From: Pseudomonas sp. Fl4BN1
Lineage (GTDB): Bacteria > Pseudomonadota > Gammaproteobacteria > Pseudomonadales > Pseudomonadaceae
Assembly (NCBI RefSeq): GCF_009908285.1
Contig: NZ_JAAARM010000002.1
Span: 186,001 to 250,000, forward strand
Length of the DNA: 64,000 nt
Direction of reading: 5' to 3'
The position numbers and the translations under genes are program-made. Below are positions 16,669 to 26,731 of the stretch, piece after piece (positions within the stretch are counted from its first letter, which is position 1; each line of letters starts with the position of its first letter). The notes beneath the pieces were generated by a model. That model saw only the letters and a program-made list of their open reading frames with translations, was not told the origin of the DNA and searched no databases.

Positions 16669-19542
16669 TTAGCGATAAGCCTCCAGCGGCACACAGGCAC
16701 AGAACAGGTTGCGGTCGCCATAGACGTTGTCCACGCGATTCACCGTTGGCCAATACTTATGCGCCCGAGTGTGAGCCGTGGGCAACACCGCCTGCTCGAT
16801 ACTGTAAGGCCGCTCCCAGACACCGGTGATGTCCGCCAGGGTATGGGGGGCGCCCTTGAGCGGATTGTCGTGGTCTGGCCAGTGGCCTTCCTGTACCTGG
16901 GCGATTTCGGCACGAATGCTCAGCATGGCCTCGATAAACCGGTCGAGCTCGGCCTTGGACTCACTTTCCGTGGGCTCCACCATCAACGTGCCCGGCACCG
17001 GAAACGACATGGTCGGAGCGTGGAAGCCGTAATCCATCAGACGCTTGGCCACATCTTCCTCAGTGATGCCGGTCAGGACCTTGAGCGGGCGCAGATCGAG
17101 AATGCATTCGTGAGCCACCCGGCCATTACGCCCGCTGTAAAGCACTGGAAATGCGCCACCCAACTGCTCGGCCAGATAATTGGCGGCGAGAATCGCCACC
17201 TCGCTGGCATCCGCCAACTGCGGCCCCATCAGGGCGATGTACATCCAACTGATGGGCAGGATGCTTGCGCTGCCCCAGGGGGCGGCGCTGACCGCGCCAT
17301 TCTCCGGCAGCGGTCCGTCGATCGGCACCACCGGGTGATTGGCGACAAAAGGCGCCAGGTGCGCACGTACCCCGATAGGTCCCATACCCGGTCCACCGCC
17401 GCCATGGGGAATACAGAAAGTCTTGTGCAGATTCATGTGCGAGACGTCGGCGCCAATGTCCGCGGGCCGAGCCAGGCCCACCTGGGCATTGAGATTGGCG
17501 CCGTCCATGTAGACCTGGCCGCCATGGCTGTGGATAACTTCACAGATCTGGCTGATACCCTCTTCATAGACGCCATGGGTCGATGGATAGGTCGCCATCA
17601 GGCAAGACAGGCGGCTGCCAGCAGCCTGGGCCTTGGCTTTCAGATCTTCCAGATCGACGTTGCCGGCCTCGTCGCACTCGACAATCACCACCTGCATCCC
17701 GGCCATCTGCGCCGACGCCGGGTTGGTGCCATGGGCCGAGGCCGGTATCAGGCAGATATGCCGATCCCCCTGATGGCGACTCTCGTGGTATCGACGAATG
17801 GCCAACAGCCCGGCGTACTCGCCCTGGGCACCGGAGTTGGGTTGCATGCAGATGGCCTCGAAACCGGTAATGGCGCACAGCCAGCGCTCCAACTCCTCGA
17901 TCATCAACCCATAACCGACAGCCTGCTCCCGGGGGGCGAAGGGATGCAGATTGGCGAACTCCGGCCAGGTAATGGGGATCATTTCGCTGCTGGCGTTGAG
18001 CTTCATGGTGCAGGAGCCCAGGGGGATCATCGACTGGTTGAGCGCCAGGTCCTTGTTCTCCAACTGCTTGAGGTAGCGCAGCATCTCGGTTTCGCTGTGA
18101 TGGGCGCTGAACACCGGATGGGTCAGGTAGCGGCTGCGGCGCAGCAGCTCGTCAGGAAGGCCTGACTGCAGTTCCTCGGCGTCCAGTCCGGTGACATCCA
18201 GCCCGTGGTCAGCGCCCAGGAACACATCCAGCAACCGGGCCACGGTGGTTTCATCACAGGTCTCATCAAGGCTCAGTCCCAACCGACCACGGCCAACAAT
18301 CCGCAGGTTGATCTGCAGTGCCTTGGCGCTTTCGATGATCGCGGTCTGGCTGCCGCCCACCTCCAGGGTCAAGGTGTCGAAAAAGTGCCGATTGAGTCGC
18401 ACGATGCCATGGCGCTCAAGACCTGCCGCCAGGATGCAGGTCAGCCGGTGCACCCGCTGGGCAATGCGCTTGAGCCCTTGGGGACCGTGGTAGACCGCAT
18501 AGAAGCTGGCGATATTGGCCAGCAGCACCTGGGCAGTGCATATGTTGGAGTTGGCCTTCTCGCGACGAATATGTTGCTCGCGGGTTTGCAAGGCCATGCG
18601 CAAGGCCACCTGGCCCCGAGTATCCCTGGACACGCCAATGATGCGCCCGGGCATCGCCCGCTTGTACTCGTCGCGACAAGCAAAAAACGCAGCATGAGGG
18701 CCGCCATAACCCATCGGCACGCCAAAACGCTGGGAAGAACCCAAGACCACATCGGCCCCCAGTTCGCCCGGTGGAGTCAACAGCAGCAGGCTGAGCAAGT
18801 CGGCAGCAACACAGGCCAGGGCCTGCTGGGCGTGCAGCTGGTCGATCAGCGGCCGCAGGTCACGGATCTCGCCTTGGGTATCCGGGTACTGCAACAGAGC
18901 ACCGAACACCTGATGCGCGGACAGGTTTTCCACAGCGTCGACGATCAGCTCGAAACCGAAACCTTCGGCACGGGTGCGGACCACGGAAATAGTCTGGGGA
19001 TGGCAGTGCTGGTCGACAAAGAACAGATTGCTCTTGGACTTGGCCACGCGCTTGGCCAGGGCCATGGCTTCGGCAGCTGCGGTGGCTTCGTCCAGCAGCG
19101 AGGCATTGGCCAGGTCGAGGCCGGTGAGATCGATGGTCATCTGCTGGAAGTTCAGCAAGGCCTCGAGCCGGCCCTGGGCAATCTCGGGTTGATAAGGTGT
19201 ATAGGCGGTGTACCAGCCGGGGTTCTCCAGCACATTGCGCAGAATCACCGTCGGCGTCAGGGTGCCGTGGTAGCCCATGCCGATCAGGCTGGTAAACAGC
19301 TGATTTTGTGCGGCATAACCCCTGAGCTTTGCCAGGGCGGCAGATTCATCGAGGGCCGGTGGCAGGTCCAGGGCACGATTGAGGCGAATTCCCGGCGGCA
19401 CCGTCTGCTCGATCAACTCGACCCGGCTGCCCAGCCCAAGGCTGGCGAGCATGGCCTGCTGCTCCTCGGCATCGGGCCCCAGGTGCCGGTTGAGAAATGC
19501 GTTGGGCTCGCGTAACTGGCTCAGGGATGGCGACTGGGACAT
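16669..19542 (-). CDS. gcvP: glycine dehydrogenase (decarboxylating), P-protein GcvP
   Basis: PLP enzyme of the glycine cleavage system: decarboxylates glycine and passes the aminomethyl group to lipoylated GcvH. 957 residues from the ATG at 19542, the same size class as E. coli GcvP (957), with fused N- and C-terminal halves. The PLP lysine lies in [20 protein letters not shown] in the C-terminal half. The start beginning [19 protein letters not shown] is preferred over the extended frame to 19644. gcvT-gcvH lie 1.4 kb away on the same strand, separated by an opposite-strand aminotransferase, so gcvP must have its own promoter in 19543-19733. Confidence 0.96.
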   Translation of the reverse strand: MSQSPSLSQLREPNAFLNRHLGPDAEEQQAMLASLGLGSRVELIEQTVPPGIRLNRALDLPPALDESAALAKLRGYAAQNQLFTSLIGMGYHGTLTPTVILRNVLENPGWYTAYTPYQPEIAQGRLEALLNFQQMTIDLTGLDLANASLLDEATAAAEAMALAKRVAKSKSNLFFVDQHCHPQTISVVRTRAEGFGFELIVDAVENLSAHQVFGALLQYPDTQGEIRDLRPLIDQLHAQQALACVAADLLSLLLLTPPGELGADVVLGSSQRFGVPMGYGGPHAAFFACRDEYKRAMPGRIIGVSRDTRGQVALRMALQTREQHIRREKANSNICTAQVLLANIASFYAVYHGPQGLKRIAQRVHRLTCILAAGLERHGIVRLNRHFFDTLTLEVGGSQTAIIESAKALQINLRIVGRGRLGLSLDETCDETTVARLLDVFLGADHGLDVTGLDAEELQSGLPDELLRRSRYLTHPVFSAHHSETEMLRYLKQLENKDLALNQSMIPLGSCTMKLNASSEMIPITWPEFANLHPFAPREQAVGYGLMIEELERWLCAITGFEAICMQPNSGAQGEYAGLLAIRRYHESRHQGDRHICLIPASAHGTNPASAQMAGMQVVIVECDEAGNVDLEDLKAKAQAAGSRLSCLMATYPSTHGVYEEGISQICEVIHSHGGQVYMDGANLNAQVGLARPADIGADVSHMNLHKTFCIPHGGGGPGMGPIGVRAHLAPFVANHPVVPIDGPLPENGAVSAAPWGSASILPISWMYIALMGPQLADASEVAILAANYLAEQLGGAFPVLYSGRNGRVAHECILDLRPLKVLTGITEEDVAKRLMDYGFHAPTMSFPVPGTLMVEPTESESKAELDRFIEAMLSIRAEIAQVQEGHWPDHDNPLKGAPHTLADITGVWERPYSIEQAVLPTAHTRAHKYWPTVNRVDNVYGDRNLFCACVPLEAYR

Positions 19543-19733
19543 GACAGGCTCTCTCCGATAAACGGCGCTCAGCGTCGATGCAACAGGGTGCAAAGCAGCA
19601 TAGCAGTCGATTTCACCCATCGACGTGCTGGCGTCCCGAGGCAATCGGTACCATCATGCAGGGCGTCCGCGCGCCAGCCCTGGCGCGCCTCAACCCATGC
19701 TCTTATCGTCCGCTTATCGGGTGTCCCATCGTC
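19543..19733. promoter_or_regulatory. divergent promoter region gcvP / aminotransferase
   Basis: 190 bp between outward-facing starts. It must carry a gcvP promoter because gcvH and gcvT cannot read into gcvP through the opposite-strand gene without a long antisense transcript. I see no riboswitch-like structure. Confidence 0.4.
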
Positions 19734-20873
19734 ATGAGCCAACTGCCTTTCCTGCCGTTCTCCAAACCCACCATCGATGAAGCCACCATCGCCGCTGTCG
19801 GCGACGTGCTGCGTTCGGGATGGATCACCAGCGGTCCCAAGGTCCAGGCCTTCGAAGCACAACTCTCGGAGTTCTTTGGCGGGCGTCCGGTACGCACGTT
19901 CAACTCCGGCACTTGCACCATGGAAATCGCCTTGCGGATCGCCGGCATAGGTCCTGGAGATGAAGTCATCACCACCCCCATTTCCTGGGTCGCAACCGCC
20001 AACGTGATTCTCGAAGTGGGCGCCACACCGGTGTTCGCCGACATCGACCCGGTCACCCGCAACATCGACCTGGCCCAGATCGAAGCGGCCATCACGCCAC
20101 GTACCAAAGCCATTATCCCGGTGTACCTGGCTGGCTTGCCGGTGGACATGGACCATTTGTACGCCCTGGCCAAAAAGCACAACCTGCGGGTCGTGGAAGA
20201 TGCGGCCCAGGCCCTGGGCTCCAGCTGGAATGGCCAGCGCATTGGCGCCGGCGGCGACCTGGTGTCGTTCAGCTTCCAGGCCAACAAGAACGTCACCTCG
20301 TCCGAGGGCGGCTGCCTGGTCCTGAATACGCCGGAGGAAGTACGCCTGGCCGAGAAATATCGCCTGCAAGGGGTTACCCGTAGCGGTTTCGACGGCCTGG
20401 ACGTGGATGTGCTGGGGGGCAAGTTCAACATGACCGATGTCGCCGCGGCCATCGGCCTGGGACAATTTGCCCATATCGAGAAGATCACCGCCCACCGACG
20501 TGAGCTGGCCCAGCATTACTTCGAGTGTTTTGGCAGCGATTTCGAAGCCCGCTACGGCGCCCAGCTACCGCCAGCGGACTTCACCAACAGCAACTGGCAC
20601 CTGTTCCAGCTGGTGTTGCCGGAGCGCAAGGATGGCAAACCGGCTCGCGCGACCTTCATGGAGCAGATGCAAGAGCGGGGGATCGGCATTGGCTATCACT
20701 ATCCGCCCATTCACTTGCTGAGCCTGTACCGCGAACGCGGCTTCAAGGAGGGCATGTTCCCAGTGGCAGAACGGGTCGGTCGACTGATCGTCTCGTTGCC
20801 GATGTTCAGCGCCATGAACAAAGCCGATGTGGAACGTGCAGTGGCCGCAGTGAAAGAAGCGTTGCAGTACTAA
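19734..20873 (+). CDS. DegT/DnrJ/EryC1/StrS-family sugar aminotransferase (ArnB-like)
   Basis: PLP-dependent aminotransferase of the nucleotide-sugar type, 379 residues. Family landmarks: LPFSKPTIDEATIAAV at the start, SGWITSGPKV, GDEVITTPISWVATAN, VVEDAAQALGSSW (the aspartate that holds PLP) and SFQANKNVTSSEGG, where the lysine of NKN is the expected PLP lysine. It resembles UDP-4-amino-4-deoxy-arabinose synthase ArnB through its length. The natural substrate (a 4-keto sugar nucleotide) is not readable. It stands alone on the plus strand between gcvP and gcvH. A REP-type hairpin follows. No partner glycosyl or sugar-nucleotide genes are nearby. Confidence 0.85.
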   Translation: MSQLPFLPFSKPTIDEATIAAVGDVLRSGWITSGPKVQAFEAQLSEFFGGRPVRTFNSGTCTMEIALRIAGIGPGDEVITTPISWVATANVILEVGATPVFADIDPVTRNIDLAQIEAAITPRTKAIIPVYLAGLPVDMDHLYALAKKHNLRVVEDAAQALGSSWNGQRIGAGGDLVSFSFQANKNVTSSEGGCLVLNTPEEVRLAEKYRLQGVTRSGFDGLDVDVLGGKFNMTDVAAAIGLGQFAHIEKITAHRRELAQHYFECFGSDFEARYGAQLPPADFTNSNWHLFQLVLPERKDGKPARATFMEQMQERGIGIGYHYPPIHLLSLYRERGFKEGMFPVAERVGRLIVSLPMFSAMNKADVERAVAAVKEALQY

Positions 20874-20892
20874 CGGGTAGCACGCTTAACGC

Positions 20893-20940
20893 GTTCGCGA
20901 GCAAGCTTGCTTGGAAGGAAAGCAGGCTTGCTCGCGGAAC
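20893..20940. repeat. REP-type palindrome
   Basis: GTTCGCGAGCAAGCTTGCT (20893-20911) and AGCAGGCTTGCTCGCGGAAC (20921-20940) form an imperfect inverted repeat of the GCGAGCAAGC(C/T)TGCT class common in pseudomonads. It sits between convergent aminotransferase and gcvH ends, where it could also stop transcription. Confidence 0.8.
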
Positions 20941-20944
20941 CGGG

Positions 20945-21328
20945 TTACTCGCCGATGGCGGCCTGGTAACCGGCAGCGTCCAGCAACTTGTCCAGATCGG
21001 CCAGATTGCTCGGCTTGAGCTTGAAGATCCAGGCGCCGTACGGGTCGCTGTTGAGCAGCTCGGGACTGGCGCTCAACTCTTCGTTGACCGCGATCACTTC
21101 ACCAGCCACCGGGGCATAGATGTCGGAAGCGGCTTTCACCGACTCAACCACACCGGCCTGATCCCCTGCACCAAATACAGTGCCGACTTCGGTCAGCTCG
21201 ACGAACACCACATCGCCCAGGGCTTCCTGGGCGTGGTCGCTAATACCCACGGTCACACTGCCGTCGGCCTCCAGACGGGCCCATTCGTGACTTTCGGCAA
21301 AACGCAGGTGGGCAGGGATATCGCTCAT
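20945..21328 (-). CDS. gcvH: glycine cleavage system H protein GcvH
   Basis: Lipoyl carrier shuttling the aminomethyl intermediate between P-, T- and L-proteins. 127 residues, a normal length. The lipoyl lysine is K65 in [18 protein letters not shown]. The start beginning [16 protein letters not shown] matches the family; an in-frame ATG 15 nt earlier is less likely. Located 51 nt after gcvT on the same strand, so probably cotranscribed. Confidence 0.96.
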   Translation of the reverse strand: MSDIPAHLRFAESHEWARLEADGSVTVGISDHAQEALGDVVFVELTEVGTVFGAGDQAGVVESVKAASDIYAPVAGEVIAVNEELSASPELLNSDPYGAWIFKLKPSNLADLDKLLDAAGYQAAIGE

Positions 21329-21379
21329 GTTCTGTGTCCTCAAGAAGAAATGTCAGCGGCCAATGCCGGCTGCAAAAAG

Positions 21380-22462
21380 TTAGATCAAGGTTTTGCCATG
21401 GCGCACGAAGGTCGGCTTGACCACCCGAACCGGGTACCACTTGCCACGGATTTCCACTTCAGCACGGTCGGCGGTGGCCATCGGCACCCGCGCCAGTGCG
21501 ATCGATTTACTCAGCGTAGGGGAGAAACTACCACTGGTGATCTCACCTTCGCCAACATCCGCGATGCGAACCACCTGATGAGCGCGCAGAACCCCGCGTT
21601 CTTCCAGAACCAAACCCACCAGTTTCTGCTTCACGCCGGATGCTCGTTCAGCCTCCAGCGCCATACGACCAATGAATTTGCGTGATGCCGGCTCCCAGGC
21701 AATGCTCCAGGCCATGTTCGCCGCCAGCGGCGACACATCCTGGTGAATGTCCTGGCCGTAGAGGTTCATCCCGGCTTCCAGGCGCAAGGTATCCCGCGCA
21801 CCCAGGCCAATCGGTGAAATCCCCGCCCCGACCAGGTCGTTGAAGAATGCCGGCGCCTGTTCGGCAGGCAAGACAATCTCCAGACCGTCCTCGCCGGTGT
21901 AACCGGTACGGGCAATAAACCAGTCGCCGTCGGCGCGGCCTTCGAAAGGCTTGAGTTGCTGGATCAGTATTCCCCGAGACTGGGTGACCAGCTCGGCAAT
22001 CCGGTTTCGCGCCTGAGGCCCCTGGATTGCCAGCATGGCCAGCTCCTGGCGCTCGTGCAGTTGCACCTGGAAGTCCCCCAGTTGCAGCTGCATCCAGGCC
22101 AGGTCCTGCTCCCGGGTAGCGGCGTTGACCACCAGGCGATAAGCGTCTTCGAGACGGTAGACGATCATGTCGTCGACAATGCCGCCACGCTCATTGAGCA
22201 TGGTGCTGTACAAAGCCTGGCCGGGGCTTTTCAGGCGTTCGACGTCATTGGCCAGCAACTGCTGGAGCCAGGCCTTGGCCTGGACGCCGCTGACATCGAT
22301 CACGGTCATGTGGGATACATCGAACACACCGCAATCACGTCGCACCTGATGGTGCTCCTCGACCTGCGAGCCGTAATGCAAGGGCATATCCCAACCGCCA
22401 AAATCGACCATTTTCGCGCCGAGGGCGAGATGCAGGTCATACAGAGGCGTACGCTGTCCCAT
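21380..22462 (-). CDS. gcvT: aminomethyltransferase (T-protein) GcvT
   Basis: Transfers the methylene group from lipoyl-GcvH to tetrahydrofolate, releasing ammonia. 360 residues, close to E. coli GcvT (364). Typical start GQRTPLYDLHLALGAKMVDFGGWDMP and the SHMTVIDVSG segment that binds folate. The ATG at 22462 follows GGAAGGAGAAACCC, a strong ribosome site, which decides against the longer frame. First gene of the gcvT-gcvH unit. Confidence 0.96.
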   Translation of the reverse strand: MGQRTPLYDLHLALGAKMVDFGGWDMPLHYGSQVEEHHQVRRDCGVFDVSHMTVIDVSGVQAKAWLQQLLANDVERLKSPGQALYSTMLNERGGIVDDMIVYRLEDAYRLVVNAATREQDLAWMQLQLGDFQVQLHERQELAMLAIQGPQARNRIAELVTQSRGILIQQLKPFEGRADGDWFIARTGYTGEDGLEIVLPAEQAPAFFNDLVGAGISPIGLGARDTLRLEAGMNLYGQDIHQDVSPLAANMAWSIAWEPASRKFIGRMALEAERASGVKQKLVGLVLEERGVLRAHQVVRIADVGEGEITSGSFSPTLSKSIALARVPMATADRAEVEIRGKWYPVRVVKPTFVRHGKTLI

Positions 22463-22616
22463 GGGTTTCTCCTTCCGGGCGTGGCGAGGGTGCGGACTGG
22501 CGCTGCAAGGGTGGAAGCCTTGAAATAGATGGCTTTCAGCCGATTTCAGCGTCCCGGCCAAACAACAGGCCGCACCGAATGCCGCGCATTGTAGCTGCAA
22601 GGTGGAAGGCTGGCAC
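22463..22616 (-). promoter_or_regulatory. gcvT upstream region
   Basis: About 150 bp carrying the gcvT promoter. I looked for a tandem glycine riboswitch and do not see its conserved core, so control is presumably protein-based (GcvA/GcvR-like or other) or constitutive. Confidence 0.35.
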
Positions 22617-24233
22617 CTAACCGATTCGATGGGCCGAGCGACGGATCAGGCCAATCACCGGCAACAGGCCCACCAACACCAAAGTCAACGCTGGCAGCGA
22701 AGCCCGCGCCCACTCCCCTTCACTGGTCATTTCAAAGATCCGCACCGCCAGCGTGTCCCAGCCGAACGGGCGCATCAGCAAGGTGGCGGGCATTTCCTTG
22801 AGCACATCGACGAACACCAGCAGGGCCGCGCTCAAGGTCCCGGGCAGCAACAGCGGCAGATACACTTTGAAAAACAGTCGCGGACCACCAACCCCCAGGC
22901 TGCGCGCAGCTTCGGGCAGCGATGGGCGAATCCGCTCCAGACTGTTTTCCAGCGGCCCGTAAGCCACGGCAATGAAACGCACCAGATAAGCCAGCAACAA
23001 CGCACTGAGGCTACCCAGCAACAGCGGCTTGCCGGCCCCGCCCAGCCAGCTGGAAAGCGGAATCACCAGCTCGCGATCCAGATAACTGAAGGCCAGCATG
23101 ATCGACACCGCGAGCACCGAGCCAGGCAAGGCATAACCCAGGTTGGCCAGGCTGACCCCGGCGCGGATGCCCCGGGTCGGCGCCAGGCGCCGAGCGAATG
23201 CCAGCAGCAACGCCACACTGACGGTAATCAACGCTGCCATGCCCCCCAGATACAAGGTATGGATAATCAGCCCGGCATAACGCTCATCCAGGTCGAAGCG
23301 CCCGCGCTGCCAGAACCACGCCAGCAATTGCAGCAGCGGGATCACGAATGCACAGGCGAACACCAGCAGGCACCAGCCAGTGGCCGCCACCGCCTTGATT
23401 CCCCGCAGGTGATACAAGGCCTTGCCCCGGGGCCGCTCGTTGCCGGTGCGGCTGGCTCCCCGGGCTCGCCGCTCGCCGTACAGCACCAACATCACCACCA
23501 GCAGCAACAGACTGGCCAACTGCGCGGCACTGGAGAGGCTGAAGAAGCCATACCAGGTCTTGTAGATGGCTGTGGTGAAGGTGTCGAAATTGAACACCGA
23601 CACGGCGCCGAAATCCGCCAGGGTCTCCATCAGCGCCAAAGCCACACCGGCGCCAATGGCCGGCCGCGCCATGGGCAATGCCACGCGCCAGAACGCCTGC
23701 CAGGGGGATTGCCCAAGGACTCGTGCGGCCTCCATCAAGCCCTTGCCCTGGGCCAGGAAAGCGTTGCGCGCCAACAGATAGACATAGGGATAGAACACCA
23801 GCACCAGCACCAGGATCACCCCACCGGTGGAGCGTACCCTGGGCAGGCGCAAGCCGCTGCCGAACCAATCCCGCAGCAAACTCTGCACCGGCCCGGAAAA
23901 ATCCAGCAAGCCGACAAAGACAAAGGCCAGCACGTAGGCCGGAATCGCGAACGGCAACATCAGCGCCCAATCCAGCCAGCGTCGTCCGGGGAACTCGCAG
24001 AGACTGGTGAGCCACGCCAGGCTCACGCCCAACAGCGTGACGCCCACGCCCACGCCGAGCACCAGGATCAGGGTGTTGCTCAACAGACGCGGCATCTGCG
24101 TGTCCCACAAGTGGGACCAGATCTGTGTATCGATCGCCTGCCAGGACAACAGCAACACGCTCAGCGGCAACAGGACCAGGGCCGCTACGGCAAAGACCAG
24201 GGGATACCAGCGACGTTGGGCGGGATGGGCCAC
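22617..24233 (-). CDS. Fe3+ ABC transporter permease (FbpB-type, fused)
   Basis: Inner-membrane permease of 538 residues with about twelve hydrophobic segments arranged as two homologous halves. Each half has an EAA-type ATPase loop (EAARVLGQSPWQAFWRVALP in the first, EAARSLGVGGPRLFFKVYLP in the second). This fused two-in-one organisation is typical of ferric iron permeases (FbpB/SfuB/HitB). It lies about 120 nt downstream of the binding-protein gene on the same strand. No ATP-binding subunit is encoded beside it; an ATPase must come from elsewhere. Confidence 0.88.
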   Translation of the reverse strand: MAHPAQRRWYPLVFAVAALVLLPLSVLLLSWQAIDTQIWSHLWDTQMPRLLSNTLILVLGVGVGVTLLGVSLAWLTSLCEFPGRRWLDWALMLPFAIPAYVLAFVFVGLLDFSGPVQSLLRDWFGSGLRLPRVRSTGGVILVLVLVFYPYVYLLARNAFLAQGKGLMEAARVLGQSPWQAFWRVALPMARPAIGAGVALALMETLADFGAVSVFNFDTFTTAIYKTWYGFFSLSSAAQLASLLLLVVMLVLYGERRARGASRTGNERPRGKALYHLRGIKAVAATGWCLLVFACAFVIPLLQLLAWFWQRGRFDLDERYAGLIIHTLYLGGMAALITVSVALLLAFARRLAPTRGIRAGVSLANLGYALPGSVLAVSIMLAFSYLDRELVIPLSSWLGGAGKPLLLGSLSALLLAYLVRFIAVAYGPLENSLERIRPSLPEAARSLGVGGPRLFFKVYLPLLLPGTLSAALLVFVDVLKEMPATLLMRPFGWDTLAVRIFEMTSEGEWARASLPALTLVLVGLLPVIGLIRRSAHRIG

Positions 24234-24311
24234 AAAAAACTCTCGGGCAGATGGCAGTTACAGGGAGTGCGCGGCACGGTCATCGCGGGCAAGCCCGCTG
24301 CTGCCGGCCGT

Positions 24312-24340
24312 TAAAGAAAACGCCCCGCAGAAGCGGGGCG
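24312..24340 (-). terminator. intrinsic terminator between iron-binding protein and permease genes
   Basis: On the minus strand CGCCCCGC/GCGGGGCG (24333-24340 and 24321-24328, 4-nt loop) is followed by TTTTCTTT, just after the binding-protein stop. It probably ends most transcripts there and lets a minority read into the permease, a common way to over-produce the binding protein. Confidence 0.8.
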
Positions 24341-24356
24341 CAGTATAACGGCAGGC

Positions 24357-25358
24357 TCAATTCCAGCCAGCGCGATCCATCAAGCGGATGGCTTCGGCCT
24401 GGCGCTTGCCGGCAATCTCGACCGGCAGGGTGTCGGCCACGAACTTGCCCCAACTGGCCACTTCCGCAGAAGGCTCTACGGCCGGGTTGGCCGGGAATTC
24501 CTGGTTGACGTCGGCAAAGATCTTCTGCGCTTCAGGCGTGGTCATCCACTCCACCAGCGCCTTGGCCGCTTCCGGATGCGGTGCATGCTTGGTCAGGCCA
24601 ATGCCCGACAGGTTGACGTGCACCCCGCGATCAGCCTGGTTCGGCCAGAACAGCTTCACCGCCAGGTTCGGCTTTTGCTTGTGCAGGCGGCCGTAGTAGT
24701 AGGTGTTGACGATGCCGACGTCGCATTGCCCGGCGTTGATCGCCTCCAGCACTGCGATGTCGTCGGAAAATACATCGGTGGACAGGTTGTTGACCCAGCC
24801 CTTGATGATCTCTTCGGTCTTCTCGGCACCGTGGGTTTCGATCAGGGTCGCGGTCAGCGACTGGTTGTAGACCTTCTTCGCGGTACGCAGGCACAGGCGG
24901 CCTTCCCACTGCTTGCCCGCCAGGGCTTCGTAGCTGGTCAACTCGGAAGGTTTGACCCGGTCGGTGGAGTAGGCCAGGGTCCGTGCCCGCAGGCTAAGAC
25001 CGGTCCAGGCGTGATTGGAGGAGCGGTATTGCAGGGGAATGTTGCTGTCGATGACCTTGGAGGTGAACGGCTGCAGGATGCCCATCTGCTCAGCCTGCCA
25101 GAGGTTTCCCGCATCCACGGTGAGCAGCAGGTCGGCGGTGGCGTTCTCGCCTTCGGCCTTGATCCGCTGCATCAGCGGCGCTTCCTTGTCGGTGATGAAC
25201 TTGATCTTCACCCCAGTCTTTTGGGTGTAGGCATCGAACACCGGCTTGATCAGCTCATCGATACGCGAGGAGTAGACCACGACTTCATCAGCGGCATAGG
25301 CGGTGCCACCGATGAGTGTGAGTGCCAGGGCGGTCAGTAGACGCTTCGGTGCCAACAT
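24357..25358 (-). CDS. Fe3+ ABC transporter substrate-binding protein (FbpA/FutA-type)
   Basis: Periplasmic ferric-ion-binding protein, 333 residues with a signal peptide (1-22, ending GTAYA before [10 protein letters not shown]). The mature protein has the [24 protein letters not shown] start of the family. The metal-binding tyrosine pair lies in [11 protein letters not shown]. It precedes the fused permease on the same strand. A weak Fur-box-like element is seen upstream. In other species homologues bind Fe3+ directly without siderophore. Confidence 0.88.
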   Translation of the reverse strand: MLAPKRLLTALALTLIGGTAYAADEVVVYSSRIDELIKPVFDAYTQKTGVKIKFITDKEAPLMQRIKAEGENATADLLLTVDAGNLWQAEQMGILQPFTSKVIDSNIPLQYRSSNHAWTGLSLRARTLAYSTDRVKPSELTSYEALAGKQWEGRLCLRTAKKVYNQSLTATLIETHGAEKTEEIIKGWVNNLSTDVFSDDIAVLEAINAGQCDVGIVNTYYYGRLHKQKPNLAVKLFWPNQADRGVHVNLSGIGLTKHAPHPEAAKALVEWMTTPEAQKIFADVNQEFPANPAVEPSAEVASWGKFVADTLPVEIAGKRQAEAIRLMDRAGWN

Positions 25359-25392
25359 GGGAGCGGTCTCTCGAATTCAAAATGAGGCGAAA

Positions 25393-25407
25393 TGATAAGG
25401 ACTCACA
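25393..25407 (-). promoter_or_regulatory. weak Fur-box-like dyad upstream of the iron-binding protein
   Basis: TGATAAG-G-ACTCACA at 25393-25407 resembles the Fur 7-1-7 consensus TGATAAT-N-ATTATCA. The left half is near perfect and the right half poor. It lies about 35-50 nt before the ATG. Iron control is expected for this family, but this particular site is only suggestive. Confidence 0.3.
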
Positions 25408-25504
25408 TTTAGCTTCTCAACCGAACCCGGCGTTGAGGAGTTACGAGATGTTGCGCAGAAGAGGCCACCCGGAAGCAGTGGCCCCTTCGTCGGCAAGCCA
25501 GCGC

Positions 25505-26728
25505 CTACGCCTTGGCCAACTCCGGCAGATCGCCACTGAGCCCCAGTGCCTGACGTACGAACAAGGCTTTGGCCTCGGGCATCTGATCGACCATCTTCAA
25601 ACCGGTATTGCGCAGCCAGCGCAGTGGCAGCGGATCGGCCTGGAACAGCCGTTCAAAACCCTCCATGGCCGCCATCAGCGCCAAGTTATGCGGCATGCGC
25701 CGGCGCTCGAAACGGCTCAGCACCTTGACCTCGGCCAGGCGTTCGCCACGGCTGAGTGCCTGCAACAGCACTTCCGCCAGCACTGCAGCGTCGAGGAAGC
25801 CCAGATTGACCCCCTGCCCCGCCAGCGGGTGAATGGTATGGGCGGCGTCACCAATCAGTGCCAAGCCTTCTGCCACATAGCGCTTGGCATGCCGCTGGCG
25901 CAGCGGCACGCAGAGCCGTGGATCGGCGCCGAGCACACTGCCCAGGCGGCCTTCGAAGGCGCGCTCCAGTTCAGCACAGAAGCTTGCGTCGTCCAGGGCC
26001 ATCAGGCGCTCGGACTCAGCAGGCGTGGTGGACCAGACGATCGAGCACCAATCGTGCTGTCCATCTCGTACCAACGGCAGAAAAGCCAGTGGCCCGGTAT
26101 CAGTGAAACGCTGCCAGGCCGTCAGTTGGTGAGGCTGGCTACAGCGCACGCTGGTAACGATGGCATGGTGCAGATAATCCCACTCGCGGGTGGCGCATCC
26201 GGTGAGACGACGCACCGCCGAGTTGGCACCGTCGGCGGCGATCACCAGCGGCGCGCGCAATACCCGACCGTCCGCCAGGGTCAGCAGCCAGTCATCGCCG
26301 GAGCGACGCATCTGCTCCAATCGCGCATTGGCCAACAGGCCGATATCGCATTCGTGCAGACGCTCAAGCAGGGCATCCTGGACCACGCGGTTCTCGACAA
26401 TGTGCCCGAGTACCTCGGCATGCACGCTGGACGCCGAGAAGTGAATCTGCCCGGTGCCACTGCCATCCCAGACCTGCATGTCGCAATAGGGACTGCTGCG
26501 TCGGCTAGCGACGCCATCCCAGACACCGAGGCGCTGCAGAATCCGCTGGCTGGCCGCCGACAAGGCGCTGACCCGCGGTTCGAAAGGCGATTCGGCGTCG
26601 AAAGGCTTGACACTCAAAGGGCCGCCATCGAGCAACAGCACTTCCAGGCCGCTGCCCTGCAACGCCAGCGCCAAGGCACTGCCGACCATTCCGGCTCCGA
26701 CAATCAGCACATCTGCGCGCATTTCCAT
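25505..26728 (-). CDS. ubiI: UbiH/UbiF/VisC-family FAD monooxygenase (UbiI-type)
   Basis: Flavin hydroxylase of ubiquinone biosynthesis, 407 residues. N-terminal Rossmann motif (ADVLIVGAGMVGSALALAL), then the mid-protein FAD/NAD motif VIAADGANSAVRRL, and the C-terminal LIGDAAHTIHPLAGQGVNLG that closes the flavin site. The neighbouring paralogue is UbiH, and in P. aeruginosa the corresponding gene is visC/ubiI, which performs C5 hydroxylation of the ring. Last gene of a tight minus-strand cluster with a DUF4442 gene, ubiH, pepP and ygfB. Assignment as UbiI rather than UbiF rests on gene order. Confidence 0.85.
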   Translation of the reverse strand: MEMRADVLIVGAGMVGSALALALQGSGLEVLLLDGGPLSVKPFDAESPFEPRVSALSAASQRILQRLGVWDGVASRRSSPYCDMQVWDGSGTGQIHFSASSVHAEVLGHIVENRVVQDALLERLHECDIGLLANARLEQMRRSGDDWLLTLADGRVLRAPLVIAADGANSAVRRLTGCATREWDYLHHAIVTSVRCSQPHQLTAWQRFTDTGPLAFLPLVRDGQHDWCSIVWSTTPAESERLMALDDASFCAELERAFEGRLGSVLGADPRLCVPLRQRHAKRYVAEGLALIGDAAHTIHPLAGQGVNLGFLDAAVLAEVLLQALSRGERLAEVKVLSRFERRRMPHNLALMAAMEGFERLFQADPLPLRWLRNTGLKMVDQMPEAKALFVRQALGLSGDLPELAKA

Positions 26729-26731
26729 GCT

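Noticed and set aside
22463..22616. Possible glycine riboswitch before gcvT
   Set aside because: I looked for the conserved paired-aptamer core and did not find it; the region looks like an ordinary leader.
22602..24314. Plus-strand frame opposite the iron permease
   Set aside because: Gln/His/Arg-rich composition without any motif; antisense to a clear twelve-span permease.
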